Shown: piece by piece, positions 1-13,484 of the stretch
How positions within the stretch are numbered: the first letter of the stretch is position 1
Layout of the letters: each line of letters starts with the position of its first letter
Assembly (NCBI RefSeq): GCF_022581195.2
Contig: NC_061453.1
Span: 11,302,001-11,366,000 of the forward strand
DNA from: Helicoverpa zea
Lineage: Eukaryota; Arthropoda; Insecta; Lepidoptera; Noctuidae
Reading direction: 5' to 3'
Length of the DNA stretch: 64,000 nt
Program-made: the position numbers and the translations under genes
The notes under the pieces: generated by a model
What the model was told of the DNA's origin: nothing
Seen by the model: the letters and a program-made list of their open reading frames with translations, nothing else
Databases searched by the model: none

Positions 1-176
1 TACAGGTCACTCCGAACAATGCCTTACAATTACAGTCTGACCTTCTACAGCAATAGTCATAAAGGCTAAAAAAATCTCAAATATTGAACAGATTTCCATA
101 AATGGTATGCTGGTCACGTTCTGATCCTGAACATATTCTAGATCACATATGACGTCACGAACAGACTTAATCGTAT

Positions 177-433
177 GAAGTTTTCAATTCACATTTTCTT
201 TAGGCGGATTAGTTAAATTTTGCACGGAATTCGAACAAAGTTGAGTGCAAATGTTAGTTTTAAACAAATTGCTACATTTACTAACGTTTAGCTACTAACT
301 CGTTTGAAGTTTTCAATTCACATTTTCTTAGGCGGATTAGTTAAATTTTGCACGGAATTCGAACAAAGTTGAGTGCAAATGTTAGTTTTAAACAAATTGC
401 TACATTTACTAACGTTTAGCTACTTAACTCGTT
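177..433 (+). repeat. Tandem duplication, two 129-base units
   Basis: GAAGTTTTCAATTCACATTT starts at 177 and at 306; the units match almost base for base. A weaker repeat (TAATATTTAACAATTCTCTAT) occurs at about 454 and 836. Confidence 0.85.
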
Positions 434-3049
434 CGGACTTTTCGACATTAGCTAATATTTAACAATTCTCTATAGGCGGACATTTCCTACGACCAATTCT
501 AGTTCAAATCTATAGGCTAAAGAGTATGTTTGCTTTCTTGAACACGCTTGTCTCAGGAACTACTGGTCTTCTAATCAGGTAATTCTTTTAGTGTTAGATG
601 TCCATTTATCGAGAAAGCCTACTATTTAGGGTGCACTGAAGAAGTGGGAGTATGTAATAGGATTCGAGCCTGCCCTAGGACCACAGACTATTTATACATT
701 CGTTATTTATACCTTAGGATCTATGCGAAAGTTAAGTTCAATTAGTAAGTTTTTTTGTGAGGCTAATCAAGATGTCATGATGATAACGAATGCGCTGAGT
801 AGTTCCCAATTATTTAAATCTCTCCTCGCAGAATAGTTAATATTTAACAATTCTCTATGGGCAAACAGTACCAACGATCCCACCAATTTTGGTTCTAATG
901 TTATACAAGTTAGGTAAAGTTTAAGTTACAATTTACATAGCGTCCTAAAGGACCACTTGGTCCTGTTTGTTTAAACTAAGATGAGTGTGAAAAGTGCTCC
1001 TATAATATTGAAATAGGACTATTGTGAAACAGTGTTTGTATTTATCTATAAACATGTAGATATACATACATGTTTGAAATGTTGAAAACTCTTCTGCTTT
1101 CTGAGACCTACAAAAAATTTAAACTTATTGAATTTTTTCATAAGGCTTGTTTTAATATCAGTTTACATTATGTGTTTGTGTCTGCTGTAATTCCTAAATA
1201 TGGATTTTTCATATAGGCTTTACCTTTTTACTTCATGTTCGTTAATTTATTGCGTTTTAAAAAGCAGCTCCAATTTTTTTGGTTTTAAAAGCTTGTAACA
1301 TTCTAGACAGCCAGTGTGAATCATGATAAATTGTTTGTAAAAATATTGATCATAAGGTTAAGGTTACACTAAATAACCAGCGTCCCACAAGGTAAACATT
1401 TAAATTATTCGACGTTTAGTAATCTTAAAAATCTTTATACCTAGGTAGGTAGGTACCCTTCAAGACAGAATAGGACCAGAAGAAAAGTCAACCAAAGCGC
1501 CTTTTTTTTTTCATTTGCATCTGAAAAAAAAAAACATTTTGTAATAAATTAGGTCGCAAGCTCGGAACACAATCAATTCACCCAAAGCTACTCATGTAGT
1601 TGTCTCAAGTACTACAAGCGCGCGTAACATATGATTTAAGAGCTTCTTTTGATCTCCGCCGCTCCATCGTCACGGACATTCAGAATGCCTCACACCTGTT
1701 CCGATCCGAGAATAGTTGCAAGCCCGGATATTAATCAAAAATGTTAATGTTTTATCTTGTGGGTGAGTAATTTATAGGTAGAACGACCTACTAGTAACAG
1801 TACTACCAAAAGTTTTATGTTGTGCCATAGTTGTAGGAATAAGAAAAGTATTTTGTAGTCTATAGGTAGTATCAACCAATGTTTTGTTGTAAAAACTATG
1901 GTCTAAAAATCGCTCCATTAGTTCCCAAGTTTATTTGTCCGAACACGCTGCTCGAACAAACTCATCACCTTTATATTATTAGAAAGTACCTGTAGTTTTT
2001 TTTACTGTTTGTCCGTGTCAAAAGTGCTGGTTGTAGTATGTTATAAAAGTCATTAAAAACATACTTTCATATTCAGGAGTCAATTTTCACTAAAAGGATG
2101 CATAAATAGTTCTACTGGCCCTTCTTCATAAAAAAATAGTTCAATTCACAGAATCGATTTTTTACAAAACTACTAAAGAAAAAGTATGCAAAAACACCAC
2201 CTTCTAAAATAAGAAGACAAGCCTTTACAAAATTGTCATGGGGAAACAACCATATTACTTTGGCCCGACCATAAAAAAGTTATTCAAACTAACATTGACC
2301 TTATTCCCAAGGGTAATGGTTACGAGAAAGCCTGTTATAGAATATTTATCATGGAGAACAAAATAACGGAGATGTCATAATAGAAAAAATTCAAAGAAAG
2401 TAGCGTCACCAAATGCGAGTGTTTGACGACGAGGAAGATTACTGGCTACGCCCTCATACACCTTCTTTGGAACCCGTCCATTTCTTTAAAACGCAATAAG
2501 CAATCAATTAAGACCAATCTTTAACAGATGAGTCAAGTAACCCGAACGCTTCGTTAGTTAACTTGTAACAGAGCGTTTTGCTCACGCCCGCCATAGAATT
2601 TGACCTAGAAGAAGGCCTACCTGCCTTATGGCATCTCCGCTCATCTTTCCTTCCTCCGTAATATTTATCATGAGCGAAAAATATAATAATAGGCTGTATG
2701 GAATAATAAAATCGCAGCATCATGCTGAAGGACTGGCAGATTCTTAATGACTTTTTTTGGTACTAATATGTAATCACATTGTTGCTAAGGAGTATCTTAG
2801 ATAATCTTGGACCGCTATCGGATTTGATGACGTCATAGTTACGTTTTATGAGGAAGATGAAATAGGAACATTTTGCTAATAAATTCAATATAAACCTCAT
2901 TGATGTCCCTCTACTTGGCAGAAGCCTCTTCTCATACAGAGAAGGAATGAACGTAAATAAAGACGCCTGTTCATGATGGATTGGCGATTGCAGACTTTAA
3001 AGTGCAAGTTTCCTCAAAATGTTGACCATCGCCTCTACTCAGTCATTGG
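434..3049. other. Intergenic, no gene seen
   Basis: AT-rich; apart from the fragment at 2590 I see only unidentified repeat-like text and short chance frames. Confidence 0.6.
2590..2660 (-). repeat. Second SINE-like repeat, fragment
   Basis: AAGGCCTACCTGCCTTATGG and CATCTCCGCTCATCTTTCC match 49000-49045. Confidence 0.5.
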
Positions 3050-3145
3050 TGTTCAAGATACACATAGGAAGAACATATGGCTTAGAAAAGTTACATTGGT
3101 ACTTGCCTGATCCGGAATTAAACCCGCACTTGTTCTTGAGAGAGC
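3050..3145 (-). repeat. SINE head fragment
   Basis: AAGATACACATAGGAAG then TTAGAAAAGTTACATTGGTACTTGCCTGA is the complement of the SINE region just after the B box; the B box itself is decayed and the rest is missing. Confidence 0.5.
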
Positions 3146-3485
3146 GGTTCTTGTACCACTAGGACTCTACGACGCGACGTTTTAATCACTTGTAACCAAG
3201 TGAACCAAATGAACTGTTCACATTGTCACATAAGTAACAGATCACAGTCATTTGCGGTTGAGAAGAACAAATCTTAATTAAAACCACTATTCAAAACGGA
3301 GCTCATGACCACTATAACTTGTAATTCTCATGCTTTAACAATGACCCTCAGTCTAGCACTTTTGGCATCAATCATGACGAGACCTGTCTCACCAAATTCA
3401 CTGTCATAATTTATCACAACCACAAATGATAATGGAATGACCAAAACAAGTGAAAGAGCAATGTCATTCGGCCTGGACATGTCCA

Positions 3486-3530
3486 GTTCACCACGCTACG
3501 CCACGCAACGCCACGCCACGCCACGAAATT
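3486..3530 (+). repeat. Short CCACG/ACGCC simple repeat
   Basis: CCACGCTACGCCACGCAACG followed by three more CCACG units. It makes the apparent open frames on both strands around 3414-3797. Confidence 0.7.
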
Positions 3531-4045
3531 TTTTTCTAGTCCTTTGATACGGAGGGAAGTATTTTTTTTTTGCAACGGACACAGATCTTTGTTGTGGGAC
3601 AGCTCGGATTCGGGGTTTTTTTGGAGGCAGTGTTTGACTCGTTTTGAAATAAAATTCAGAGTATTTTGTGGATTTTGGTGCCCTGTTTTGATGGGTCTGT
3701 CGTATTGTGGACAATGTTTACTTATGCTTAACTTAACCGTACCCATAATATGTAACCCACCATAGTTTGCCCCATGTAACGTACTAAAGTATGTCATTGT
3801 TTTTTATGGTATCTTACCTCCCCACTCAGAGACATTTAAGGCGATGAATTGGTAAACAATAATTCCATAACCGGTACGCGCATCTAAGGCGCCAAGAGGG
3901 GACGGAGCGTCTGAGCGGGGCGAGGATTACAATACGCGCGCTAGCTTATAAATAAAAGTCGTAAGCGACAAAATGGTTTTGTAATTTTATTACTTAGAAA
4001 TGATAATTTGATAAAAATTCCTTCCACAATTTTAAAGAGTATGTA

Positions 4046-4446
4046 TACAAGGTGTTGATTTGCATTTATTTGTGCCATAGTTCAGGAGGAGGACATACAA
4101 TACGTAAATAATCGATTGGAATTACAGTAGATGGGAACTAACTAATATGCACTGCTTTTTTTGTCATTGTAATGTCGTGGTATTTCCGAAGTAATCCAAT
4201 TTTATGAATGAAATTTATGAGTGATCGTTGCGTATGCTTTATGTTTGCGTTTGTGTGAGGGTGCAGCACGGTTTTAACGCCAGTAACATTCGCGCCAAGT
4301 TTAAATAAGGCTAGATGACATTTACGGAATTCCGAAAAAAAATTAAAGAAAAAAATTACGTACCAATTTTTTTATTGATTTGGGTCGAGAATCATTAGCA
4401 TAATAACCTCCTTAAATATGGCACGGATGCAAATCAACAGCTTGTA
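4046..4446. mobile_element. MITE copy 1 (about 400 bp, TIR TACAAGGTGTTGATTTGCAT)
   Basis: The two ends are inverted copies of each other (left TACAAGGTGTTGATTTGCAT, right ATGCAAATCAACAGCTTGTA) and are flanked by TA on both sides (4044-4045, 4447-4448). It contains no open frame. A second copy lies at 5371-5766. Confidence 0.85.
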
Positions 4447-5370
4447 TACTCAACTACTAAAAAAGTTAAGAGGCTTAAATCGGTCCCGTTTGCCCATAAT
4501 ATGTGAATCTCTTTTTAAAAAGAGGTATGTTTGATATATTTTTCTCTGTTATAAAAGTTACCTAATCATGTTTTGAAGTCTAACAAAATAAGGTTTATAT
4601 CATGAACTTTCAGGAAACCAAGTTGTATTTGGTCCGTTTTGTATTTACTGAGAAAAATTGAGATCGTTGGCGCCAAAATTTCCAATTCGTCCTCTTAATG
4701 ATTACTTAAGCCGTTCCTTAGTGAAGGATTTGTATGACATTCCGTCACTAAGGAGTGGAGTAGGAAGGGAGGTAAATCTTTAGTCATATGGTAAAGATGT
4801 AGAGGTTGGGTTGAAAGCACTAATCTCATTAAAACTGGACCAATTTGAAAAATTATTTCAGTGTTAGCTAGCCCATATATAGAGAAAGCTTACCTATATT
4901 GGACGGTTAATGAAAGCTGTTTGCTTATAAAAAGTACTCAGATTCAGACTCATGACTTTTTTCTTTTGTTCTGAGCAACACAAAAACAGTGCCACACAAT
5001 AGTTTTCAATAACTCATATGAATATATGGACGGCATCGTGTAGAGTTATAAGCTTTGCGCTATAAAAGTCTAGTCTAAATTCATACAGAGTCATCCGTGC
5101 CGCTAGACAGGAATGAAAATTAAAACTGACATGCCAAAAGGCTGAATAAAATGTGGGATATGTTTTAAATAAAATATAGTAAAATTGTTAAAACATTCTG
5201 AAGAGTTTTGTGACATGTATTCAGTTGTCAATATGTATTCCTGTTTTTAAATATGCATTTTCGTTACTTGTTATAACGAGATTCTACCGAAATAGTTCAC
5301 GAACAATTTACTAGAGTAATCTAGACAAAGCTAATTTTAAAGAGAAACAAAGTATTTTAGTTCCCTTATA

Positions 5371-5766
5371 TACAAGGCGTTGATTTGCATTTGTGCCATA
5401 CTTCAGGAGGAGGACATAAAATACGTAAATAATCGATTGGAATTACAATAGACGGGAAATAGCTAATATGCACTGCTATTTTTGTCATTGTAATGTCGTA
5501 GTGTTTTAGAAGTAATCCAATTTTATGAATGAAATTTATGAATAATCGTTGCGTATGCTTTGTGTTTGCGTTTGTGTGAGGGCACAGCACGGTTTTAAGG
5601 CCAGTAATACACGCGCCAAGTTTAAATACGGCTAGATGACATTGTCGGAATTTCGAAAAAAAAAATTAAAAAAAAATACGTACCAATTTTTTTGTTGATT
5701 TGGGTCGAGAATCATTAGCATAATTACGTCCTTGACTATGGCACGGATGCAAATCAACAGCTTGTA
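5371..5766. mobile_element. MITE copy 2 (same family as 4046)
   Basis: Same termini and interior as the copy at 4046, with small indels and scattered substitutions. TA at the left flank, TT at the right, so one side has changed. Both copies lie in the same orientation 0.9 kb apart. Confidence 0.85.
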
Positions 5767-5767
5767 T

Positions 5768-8700
5768 TAATTTTGGCACGGTTCTAATTAAGTTACTGCA
5801 CTATGTTGTCCCATATGATCTTGATATTTGACGCAAGTTACCGCGATCAGAGGACTGAAGCATATTATTCTTTGAACGTGAAAACCTAATAGAAGCACGC
5901 ATTGATAATAATGACCTACCACAAAAGATCATTATTCGCTTCACCACTTAAATAGGATGACTGTGAGTTTCAGTAGAATGGACAACGCCGATTCTCCCCT
6001 TCTTGAAAGCGTTTAGCTTTTGTGTGTATTGTGTGGTACCTACTAAATAACACTGTAAAATATAGCTTGATTAGAATGACAGCTTAAGGACTGAGGTATT
6101 CAGTACTTATGGTAAACATTGATCAAATGCATGTGTTACTGTTAGTGTTACAGCCCTTTTATCGTCCTACTGCTGGGCAAACGAATCCTCTCACACGGAG
6201 AATGCATGTGTGTGATCCTACTAATAATTAGAAATGCGAAGTAACAAAGTATGTGCAGGTCGCCCCCAACAGATATCTATGGAGATCTAAGGGCCTAAGG
6301 AGGCCTATGTTCAGCAGTGGACGTCCTATGGCTGAGATGATGAAGAAAGTATAGATGTATGTAATTATGTGGTTATGTTTCTTGAAACATGGCAGTTATT
6401 TAGGTCACATATCCCAATGACACATAGGATACTGTTTACAGTTTTTTGTGTTTGAGGAAACTGCGTGAATCCTTTGCGACGCAGGTGAAACAGCAGGTGG
6501 AAACTAAAAGCTACCAGCTTTTAAGTACAAAATAAATCAAAAAGATTAGAAAATAAATAATGTCGTTAAATCATCATCATCATTATCGTAATGATCAGCC
6601 AATTACCTTCCACTTTTGAACTTAGGCACCAACGACAGCCAAACACTCCAAACTTGGGTATTCTTTATCTATTCATTGTTCTAGATTGCATATACAATGT
6701 ATCACTTATTTAGTGTTCCTTTTAGATTACTACAAGATCTCTCTTTCTACTCTGTTCATTAGTACTGACATCTGTCACTCTAAGCCAGTTACATTTTAAG
6801 GAGTAACTTATACCTAGCGAGTGAATCGTTTTGTTACGTGTCCCTCCTACTTGACGGTCATCGATCAATCACATGACATGGATGTCGATGCAAGCAACAT
6901 TATTAAGTGCAACGAGACTGTTTACTTTATACATTGGTTCCGTATATTATTGGTATTTCATTTTAAAAGTCAAATATATTTATTTTTTTACGAAATGGTA
7001 TGTTTTATTTACACTTATTCAGCGATTTTAGTTTCGCAATAAACGACATGTTGAAATAAAATTTAAAAAAAAATGTATATTCATTAGAAATAAGCAGTAC
7101 CACATTTACGTTAATACTTCTTCTGGCATGTGTTTACTGTGTAAATAAATGGTTAAATAAATGTATTTAAATAATCAGTAGATGATTTCACTTTATTTTC
7201 TTGATATAATTATTCATTTACGTTAAAGACTTTAATTAACATTTGTTAATAAAATATGTCTTAAATACTTGTGATTTTAATCAACCTGAAAACAATGATC
7301 TTCATTATGATAGACAAAAGGTTGTATTACGGCAAAATGAAACTTTGGAGGTGCCTCATTAAATTTTGAAGTTTCGATGCTAATTTTGTATTTGTGTAAA
7401 TCGCAGCAATCAGGGCCTTAATAAAAAATATCAAAAAGATTTTACGCTCCATAAATGAATATAAAATATAAAGTAATAGTTTTATAAAATCTAAAATTAG
7501 AATTGAAGTAGCTAATTAAAAGAAACGACAGTTAAAATAGTAATAAAAAAAGACTGCCGAATAAATATGATTGACTAAAATACTTATTAAGTAATTCCGG
7601 GGTATAATCATCTTTCTTTTATTTATTTATTTAACAGTACAAGCACAACTTGTATTTCAGTTTATATTTCCGATTGTCAAAGGGATCCCCAAAATAAACG
7701 AATTGGCTGTTAAGGCATCAATCAAATTCGCGTGACTATAATCCAAATTGGTTTTATCCTTTTTATTCCCATTCATTCACTCACACTTCTCTTTCATTTT
7801 TAACTCACTCCTATCACTTTCATTACCTAATTCTATAATAAAGAGTATTTAAGTTTTGAAACATTAAGCTGTTATTTTATTTATTCCGATAAATGCATTT
7901 TTTTGTTATTTAAAGTAAAGCTATATAATTATAACAATTTATATTGCAATCTATTATACCTACTAAGAAAACTTTCTCATTTCATTTAAGTAAATTGTTA
8001 AAATCACAAATCCAATATTATAATAAGTTCTTCGTAGTAGTCAAATTACCTGCAATAAAAATTAAACTTCAATAAAAAATTATAATATAATGTTAACTGA
8101 CCTTTTTCAGAAGTTAAGTAAGTTATCCATTTTTAATTCTTCTTAATTGCACTTTAACCCAATTCAATTGTGTCACTTCGAAATTCAAAATCCACCAAAA
8201 AAGCAGTAAATTCAAATTAAGAACAAGCACAGACACACACACAGATAGAACAATACTTTTTATGAAAAAGAAAATATTCGCGCGCGAATTTCGTATTTGG
8301 AACGCGTGGTGACGTCACAGATCATGCGTCCACAGCTTTCAGTATCTCGTGGGAAACTGGCGCGAAATCTTAACGAACGCGGGAGAGTTGCCGAGTCTGT
8401 ATGAAGCACGCAATGTACTATGTAGAAAATGGGGATGAGAAGTAGTATTACTTTGTAATTTTTAGAGCACTCTCATAATTACCTGTAGGTTATAATTGTT
8501 AATTAAGTAGGTAGTAAATGTTAGGGCATTATTAATGAAGTATTTTAATTTGTCATTGGATGTAAAAGTTTCAAATTTAATGCCAGATACGCGAGAATTC
8601 CTAAGTTCACTGACAAGTTCTATACTTTTTCTTGCAAGGACTCGTTCAGTCACTAAAAATATTAAAAAAAATACCAAAGTTACAGGTTCTCAGCTCCGTA

Positions 8701-9423
8701 TATACAACATGTAACTTAATTATCGCACATCCTGAAATTAGTTTATTCGGAATCGTTTACTGAATCGATTTATATCATTTTAATATAGGTAATTTTTTAT
8801 CCCAAAAATAATTAAAACTACGGAAATTATTGTCATATTAACCCTGTACATTCAAAACAAATTCAAATAGACCGTAACTCAAAGTAATAAGACTTCGTGT
8901 ATTGTCGGCTTTTTCCGTAGTTTCGTTATGTTGTGTCGAGTCGAGCGGCGCGCGGCGCGATATTTGCGTGCGTAGTAGTACCTATGACCAAAAAGTTCTC
9001 CAAGAATTGGTATAACTAATTTAGTAAATAACAATGCATATTCATGTTAAATTAAAAACTCAGTGTAAGTATTAAGATTATAACATAATATTCTAATTGG
9101 CGTGTTTGAGGGTGTGCGTTAATTACGTTACATGTTGTATATGTATGTAGACCTTATTTTTTGTTTCGAGTTGCGTTTTTTTACAGAGAATTTTTCGCCA
9201 AAGCAGTTAAGCATCGAACAATTTCCTCACTTTGGAAATCTCTTAAAACCCGTGACCTTCATACTCATAATCTTTGTAAATACTTTAAAACCTTTCAAGT
9301 CCATTCAATCGAAATGTTCGAACAAAAAGGTTTCTTTATGAGTCTATAGGTACCTACTTAGATATGGTGTTAAAGTACCTATGAAGTGGGGAGGGCTGGT
9401 ACTATGATCCATTTTATACTTAT
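5768..9423. other. Intergenic, AT-rich
   Basis: Apart from the remnant at 6150 nothing codes. Two CpG-rich islets stand out: 8275-8400 (GCGCGCGAATT, TGACGTCA, GGCGCGAAAT) and 8935-8975 (GAGCGGCGCGCGGCGCGA). They could be promoter-like but no exon follows on either strand. Confidence 0.5.
6150..6345 (+). repeat. LINE/SINE 3' remnant with an inserted Helitron scrap
   Basis: CGTCCTACTGCTGGGCAAACG...GGCCTATGTTCAGCAGTGG...TGGCTGAGATGATGA is a common lepidopteran retroelement 3' end; ACTAATAATTAGAAATGCGAAG in the middle looks like a Helitron start. Confidence 0.5.
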
Positions 9424-9440
9424 ACTAGATTCCGCCCGCG

Positions 9441-9821
9441 TCGTGGTGGCCTAGTGGGTAAAGGACCAATCTCTCAAGTATGAGGGTGCGGGTTCGATCC
9501 CAGGTCAGGCAGGTACCAATGCAACTTTTCTAAGTCTGTATGTACTTTCTAAGTATATCTTAGACACCATTGGCTGTGTTTCGGATGGCACGTTAAACTG
9601 TAGGTCCCGGCTGTCATTGAACATCCTTGGGCAGTCGTTACGGGTAGTCAGAAGCCGCAGTAAGTCTGACACCAGTCTAACCAGGGGTATCGGGTTGCCC
9701 GGGTAACTGGGTTTGAGGAGGTCAGATAGGCAGTCGCTTCTTGTAAAGCACTGGTACTCAGCTGAATCCGGTTAGACTGGAAGCCGACCCCAACATGATT
9801 GGGAAAAAGGCTCGGAGGATG
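9441..9821 (+). mobile_element. Full-length tRNA-derived SINE, copy 1
   Basis: Head begins TCGTGGTGGCCTAGTGGGT (A box) with GGTTCGATCCC (B box) 40 bases on, then a conserved body, and a 3' end GACCCCAACATGATTGGG...CTCGGAGGATG. It is bounded by perfect 17-base target duplications ACTAGATTCCGCCCGCG at 9424-9440 and 9822-9838, which are the end of a Helitron. Resembles SINE families of noctuid moths as I recall them. Confidence 0.9.
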
Positions 9822-9822
9822 A

Positions 9823-10037
9823 CTAGATTCCGCCCGCGGCTTAGCCCGCGTAGATTTCCGTTATACCCCGTTTCCAAGAGAACTCTTCAAAAGTCCTTGA
9901 TAAAAACTATCCTATCTTCTTTCTCAATGTGAACTCTATCTCTGTACCAAATTTTTTTAAAAATTTGCTCATTGGTTTAGACGTGAAAGCGTAACAGACA
10001 GACAGAGTTCCTTTCGCATTTATATTATTAGTAGGGA
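9823..10037 (-). mobile_element. Short non-autonomous Helitron
   Basis: Read on the minus strand it begins TCCCTACTAATA after a host A and ends GGCGGAATCTAG before a host T, the A|TC...CTRR|T signature. CGCGGGCTAAGCCGCG just before the end forms the expected terminal hairpin. No coding capacity. Its 3' end was duplicated by the SINE inserted at 9441, so another copy of the last 16 bases lies at 9425-9440. Confidence 0.85.
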
Positions 10038-12034
10038 TTGAAGTTACTTAGTATTGAAGATTGGTATACCGGATTTCAATAATCAATCTATTATCCGTGA
10101 TTTGTAATCAGAGATTGAATTTTGGCATTCGCTCCAAAACAATGAAGACATATATTATTGAAATCCGCCCTTAAAGGCCATTTGGAAATTAAAGTTGTTC
10201 AACAAAAGCCTTCATAAACACGAACCTGGAATACCTGAACCATTTATCATGTGTGTGCATTCCGCGTTGTGGGTCTTAGATAATTGAACTAACTGGAAGC
10301 GCCATTACAAGATACAATATGTACCTACATACATTAAAATTGTCGGCAAGTTCATTTATCACCGTTTCTGTTGCTGGGAAGTTTGTTCTTCACCGTTTCT
10401 TCATAACACTGGATGGTGAAAGAGGGGTCTGTCTGATGTTATTTCACGAAAAATGAGAAAGTGGTAAAAGGCTTAATTTGAATAAACGCTTTTGACTTTA
10501 GATGGACTTGACAATGATTTTATTTATGTGTCTTAAACACATCAATAAAGGCATTGTATTACACATGTATTTACAATTATGTAGTGTGCGAGAGTAACTA
10601 TGTGATCGTAAATGCAAGATAGAGCTAAGTATATTTTTTTTTGCAATTGGCATTTTTTTTCGGAAAAAGCTTTTGGCGTTTCCAATGGAGTAAATGGTCT
10701 AAGGTTGTGGCGGGTTAAATTCTTCAGGCGATGTTTCTAAATTGCCTTCTGAAACTCTCTCGGATGATTTGAGCAGGAATTTTTCTTTTTGAACCTTTTA
10801 CGGAACATAAATATAGTATTGTTTTGTTTTTGGCTTACATTAAAAGAGTGGGATTGAGATATACAGAATGTTTGGTAGGTGTGGAAAGTCGTGAAGAGGA
10901 GATAAGTATGGAACCATTTTAACCCACTTGTCTTAGAGGAAGAGCGATTTTTTATGATTTTTAAAGGCATTGTATTTAGTTATGTTCAATTAGGTAAAAC
11001 CAGGTCAGTAAATATAAAGAAGTTTTTTTTCATATAGTAAATCGTTTATTATTTAAATTTCTACACAATTTGCTCTAGGAAAAAAACAACATTCAAAAAA
11101 ATCAAAAATATATTTATTGGAACAAAAAGCACATTTACAGAAAAAATTGTGTTCGTTAACAGCCGCATTAGTAAAAAAAAAAAAAATACTGTGTCGCAGC
11201 CATTAGCGCCCACCTCCAAGAGAGGAGACATCAGCGTTCCAGTTCCAGAAGACAATATGTAATAAAAAGAAAACTAATGATAAAAATCTTAAATGCTAAT
11301 TTATATTACTCATGCATGTGTAGAAGTGTAAATACATGTGAGTGAAAGTGTGGGTATGTGTGGGTGTATGTACATATGTTTCCATGTTTGTGTGTTTTGG
11401 GAGGCAGAAAGAATGAAAGGGACATGTTTTTTACTTTTAATTAGGTTTTTACTAAAATTTCAAGCTCTTCATAGGACAAGGAACAGAGCCACTTATGAGT
11501 TACAGATTTGCACTCGCGTGAGGTAAGGGTTGGGTATGTTAATTATGTTCATAAGTACACGTTGTCATATTTCCCTTCCACATTCTCCTTCCTCATGTAA
11601 ACAAAAACACAAAATACTGAAACAGTAACAGAAATAAGTACATACGAGGAACAAAAACAACGATTGTCTATGCCCATAAGTGTAAACCTTCTCCGAGATT
11701 GCCGACACCGGGGCGACATTTAGCAAATTGCTCTGCTAACGGTACTCGCGCCACCTGTGTTTGCTTAGAAGTTTTTTTTGTTACTTGTACTCAAGAATGG
11801 GGTCTACTAATGTAGGAAGGGGATTAGGTATTCATTTGTTTTTTTTTTTATGGAATACATCTTGGTATGCATGTTGTACTTTAAATTGTTAAAATAAGAA
11901 TCGATTTATGGCCAGTCCCAATATTTTACGTACAGGTACGTGATTTTGCTTACTAAAGATAGCAATTTCACATATTAACGTGTATGGGTAGTGTCGAAAG
12001 TCTATATCTAGTAAGAAATTACTTTGTACATCAT
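10038..12034. other. Intergenic, no gene seen
   Basis: AT-rich with poly-A/T runs; the short open frames at 10737-11526 show no family features. Confidence 0.55.
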
Positions 12035-12152
12035 CTTCCGAGCTTTTTTCCCAACTATGTTGGGGTCGGCTTCCAGTCTAACCAGATGCAGCTGAGTAGG
12101 TACCAGTGTTTCACAAGGAACGATCTCCTCAACCCAGTGACCCGGGCAACCA
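12035..12152 (-). repeat. SINE tail fragment
   Basis: Plus-strand CATCTTCCGAGC...CCCAACTATGTTGGGGTCGG through CCCGGGCAACC is the complement of the SINE 3' third. The head and centre are missing. Confidence 0.7.
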
Positions 12153-13477
12153 GTTACTAAAGATAGAAAGACATATCAGAGTTGCATGGGGTTAATTTCG
12201 AAAATTTCTAGTAAGCAAATCAACAGATGGATAAGAAATTGGGATCGGCCATAAGACATTATTTTGTACCTACATTTATATGACTTATTCAATTTTGCCG
12301 ATGGGAAGACTTTTGCCTGTTTTGACGTAGTTATTAATTCTTTGAAAATGCGATTTAATCTTGAACTTTTTAAATTAAAAAAAAATAAAGGTTGTGTTAA
12401 AAAAGGCGGGGGAGGTGCATTAATTGCGTGGGTAGTTGAATTACGGATAATGCCTTTTACCTAGCAGAATATTTTTATTTTGAGCTAATGAGATTAAAAA
12501 TAGCCAATTTCCTCCCACGTTACAGTGGCATTAATTTACTTGCTAATTACATTATTATAGATTAATTAACGATAATTTAGAAAGTCAATCTTCGGGTTTT
12601 TAATAAACCGCGTACCTGGAAGGAAATTACTTGGTAGGTACCTATATTAAAAAGAGTCTAAAAGTGGCACTCGCGATAAAAAATATGGCTTTCAGCTCTT
12701 GTCATTATTAGTATGAATATGGAGAAGGCATATGTCAATATGACTGTTAAGTAGGTATAAACATGTATGAGAACAGGGCAAGAAAAAGAAATGTACCTTG
12801 TAAATATATAAAGTACCTAAGCCCGTTGTATGTCCGAGCGCAGATATACGCGAGTCACAATTGTTTTCTATTGTTCTATAATCGACATACTAGCGATTAA
12901 AATAATTAGTAATTAATATTTAGGCACACCACTACAAAGTTACGTTTCTTTACTCAGATAACACGCCATCACTAATATACATAACATAGTTCAACTAAGG
13001 ATAATATACGCTAAATTATGTAAGCATCCAAACTGTTTGACGATACAGCATAATATGCACAAGTTTCTAACTTCGGAACACGGCGTAAACATTGATAGTC
13101 CCACCGAGACTAAGTTAGTAGAATGCAGGAACGAAGAATTTGTCACAATGTGTGACGAGTTTACGTGGCTAAATTGGTCATTGAGTGCGTTTAAAATAAT
13201 GATTTCAGAAACAAAATAAGTACCTAATTACGAAAAATAATTGTGTTATATTAAAAGAAAACCACAAATAAATAACTCTTAAAACATTGTGCTCTTCTGA
13301 ACAATACCAAAATTATAAATATTCCCTCCATACAGTTTCCTTGAAATGGTTTGCCTTTATGTGTATGACACCAGATATTTCGTAAAACTCCATAATGCAA
13401 CAACAAATATTTTAATATTATGCCTAGTATGTGAGCTATTTTATGTCATCAATCCGATTATAATAAAATTAACCTTC
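12153..13477. other. Intergenic, no gene seen
   Basis: Nothing recognisable. Confidence 0.55.
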
Positions 13478-13484
13478 ACTAATT

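Noticed and set aside
3414..3797. 127-codon frame on the minus strand
   Set aside because: It is created by the CCACG simple repeat; an overlapping frame exists on the other strand and neither has a domain.
8275..8975. Promoters at CpG-rich islets 8.3 and 8.95 kb
   Set aside because: No exon, donor site or conserved core promoter arrangement follows on either strand; left as a remark only.
9455..9500. tRNA gene (A and B box match)
   Set aside because: It is the head of a SINE: the same 380-bp unit occurs four times, and no tRNA cloverleaf with a 7-bp acceptor stem can be completed.
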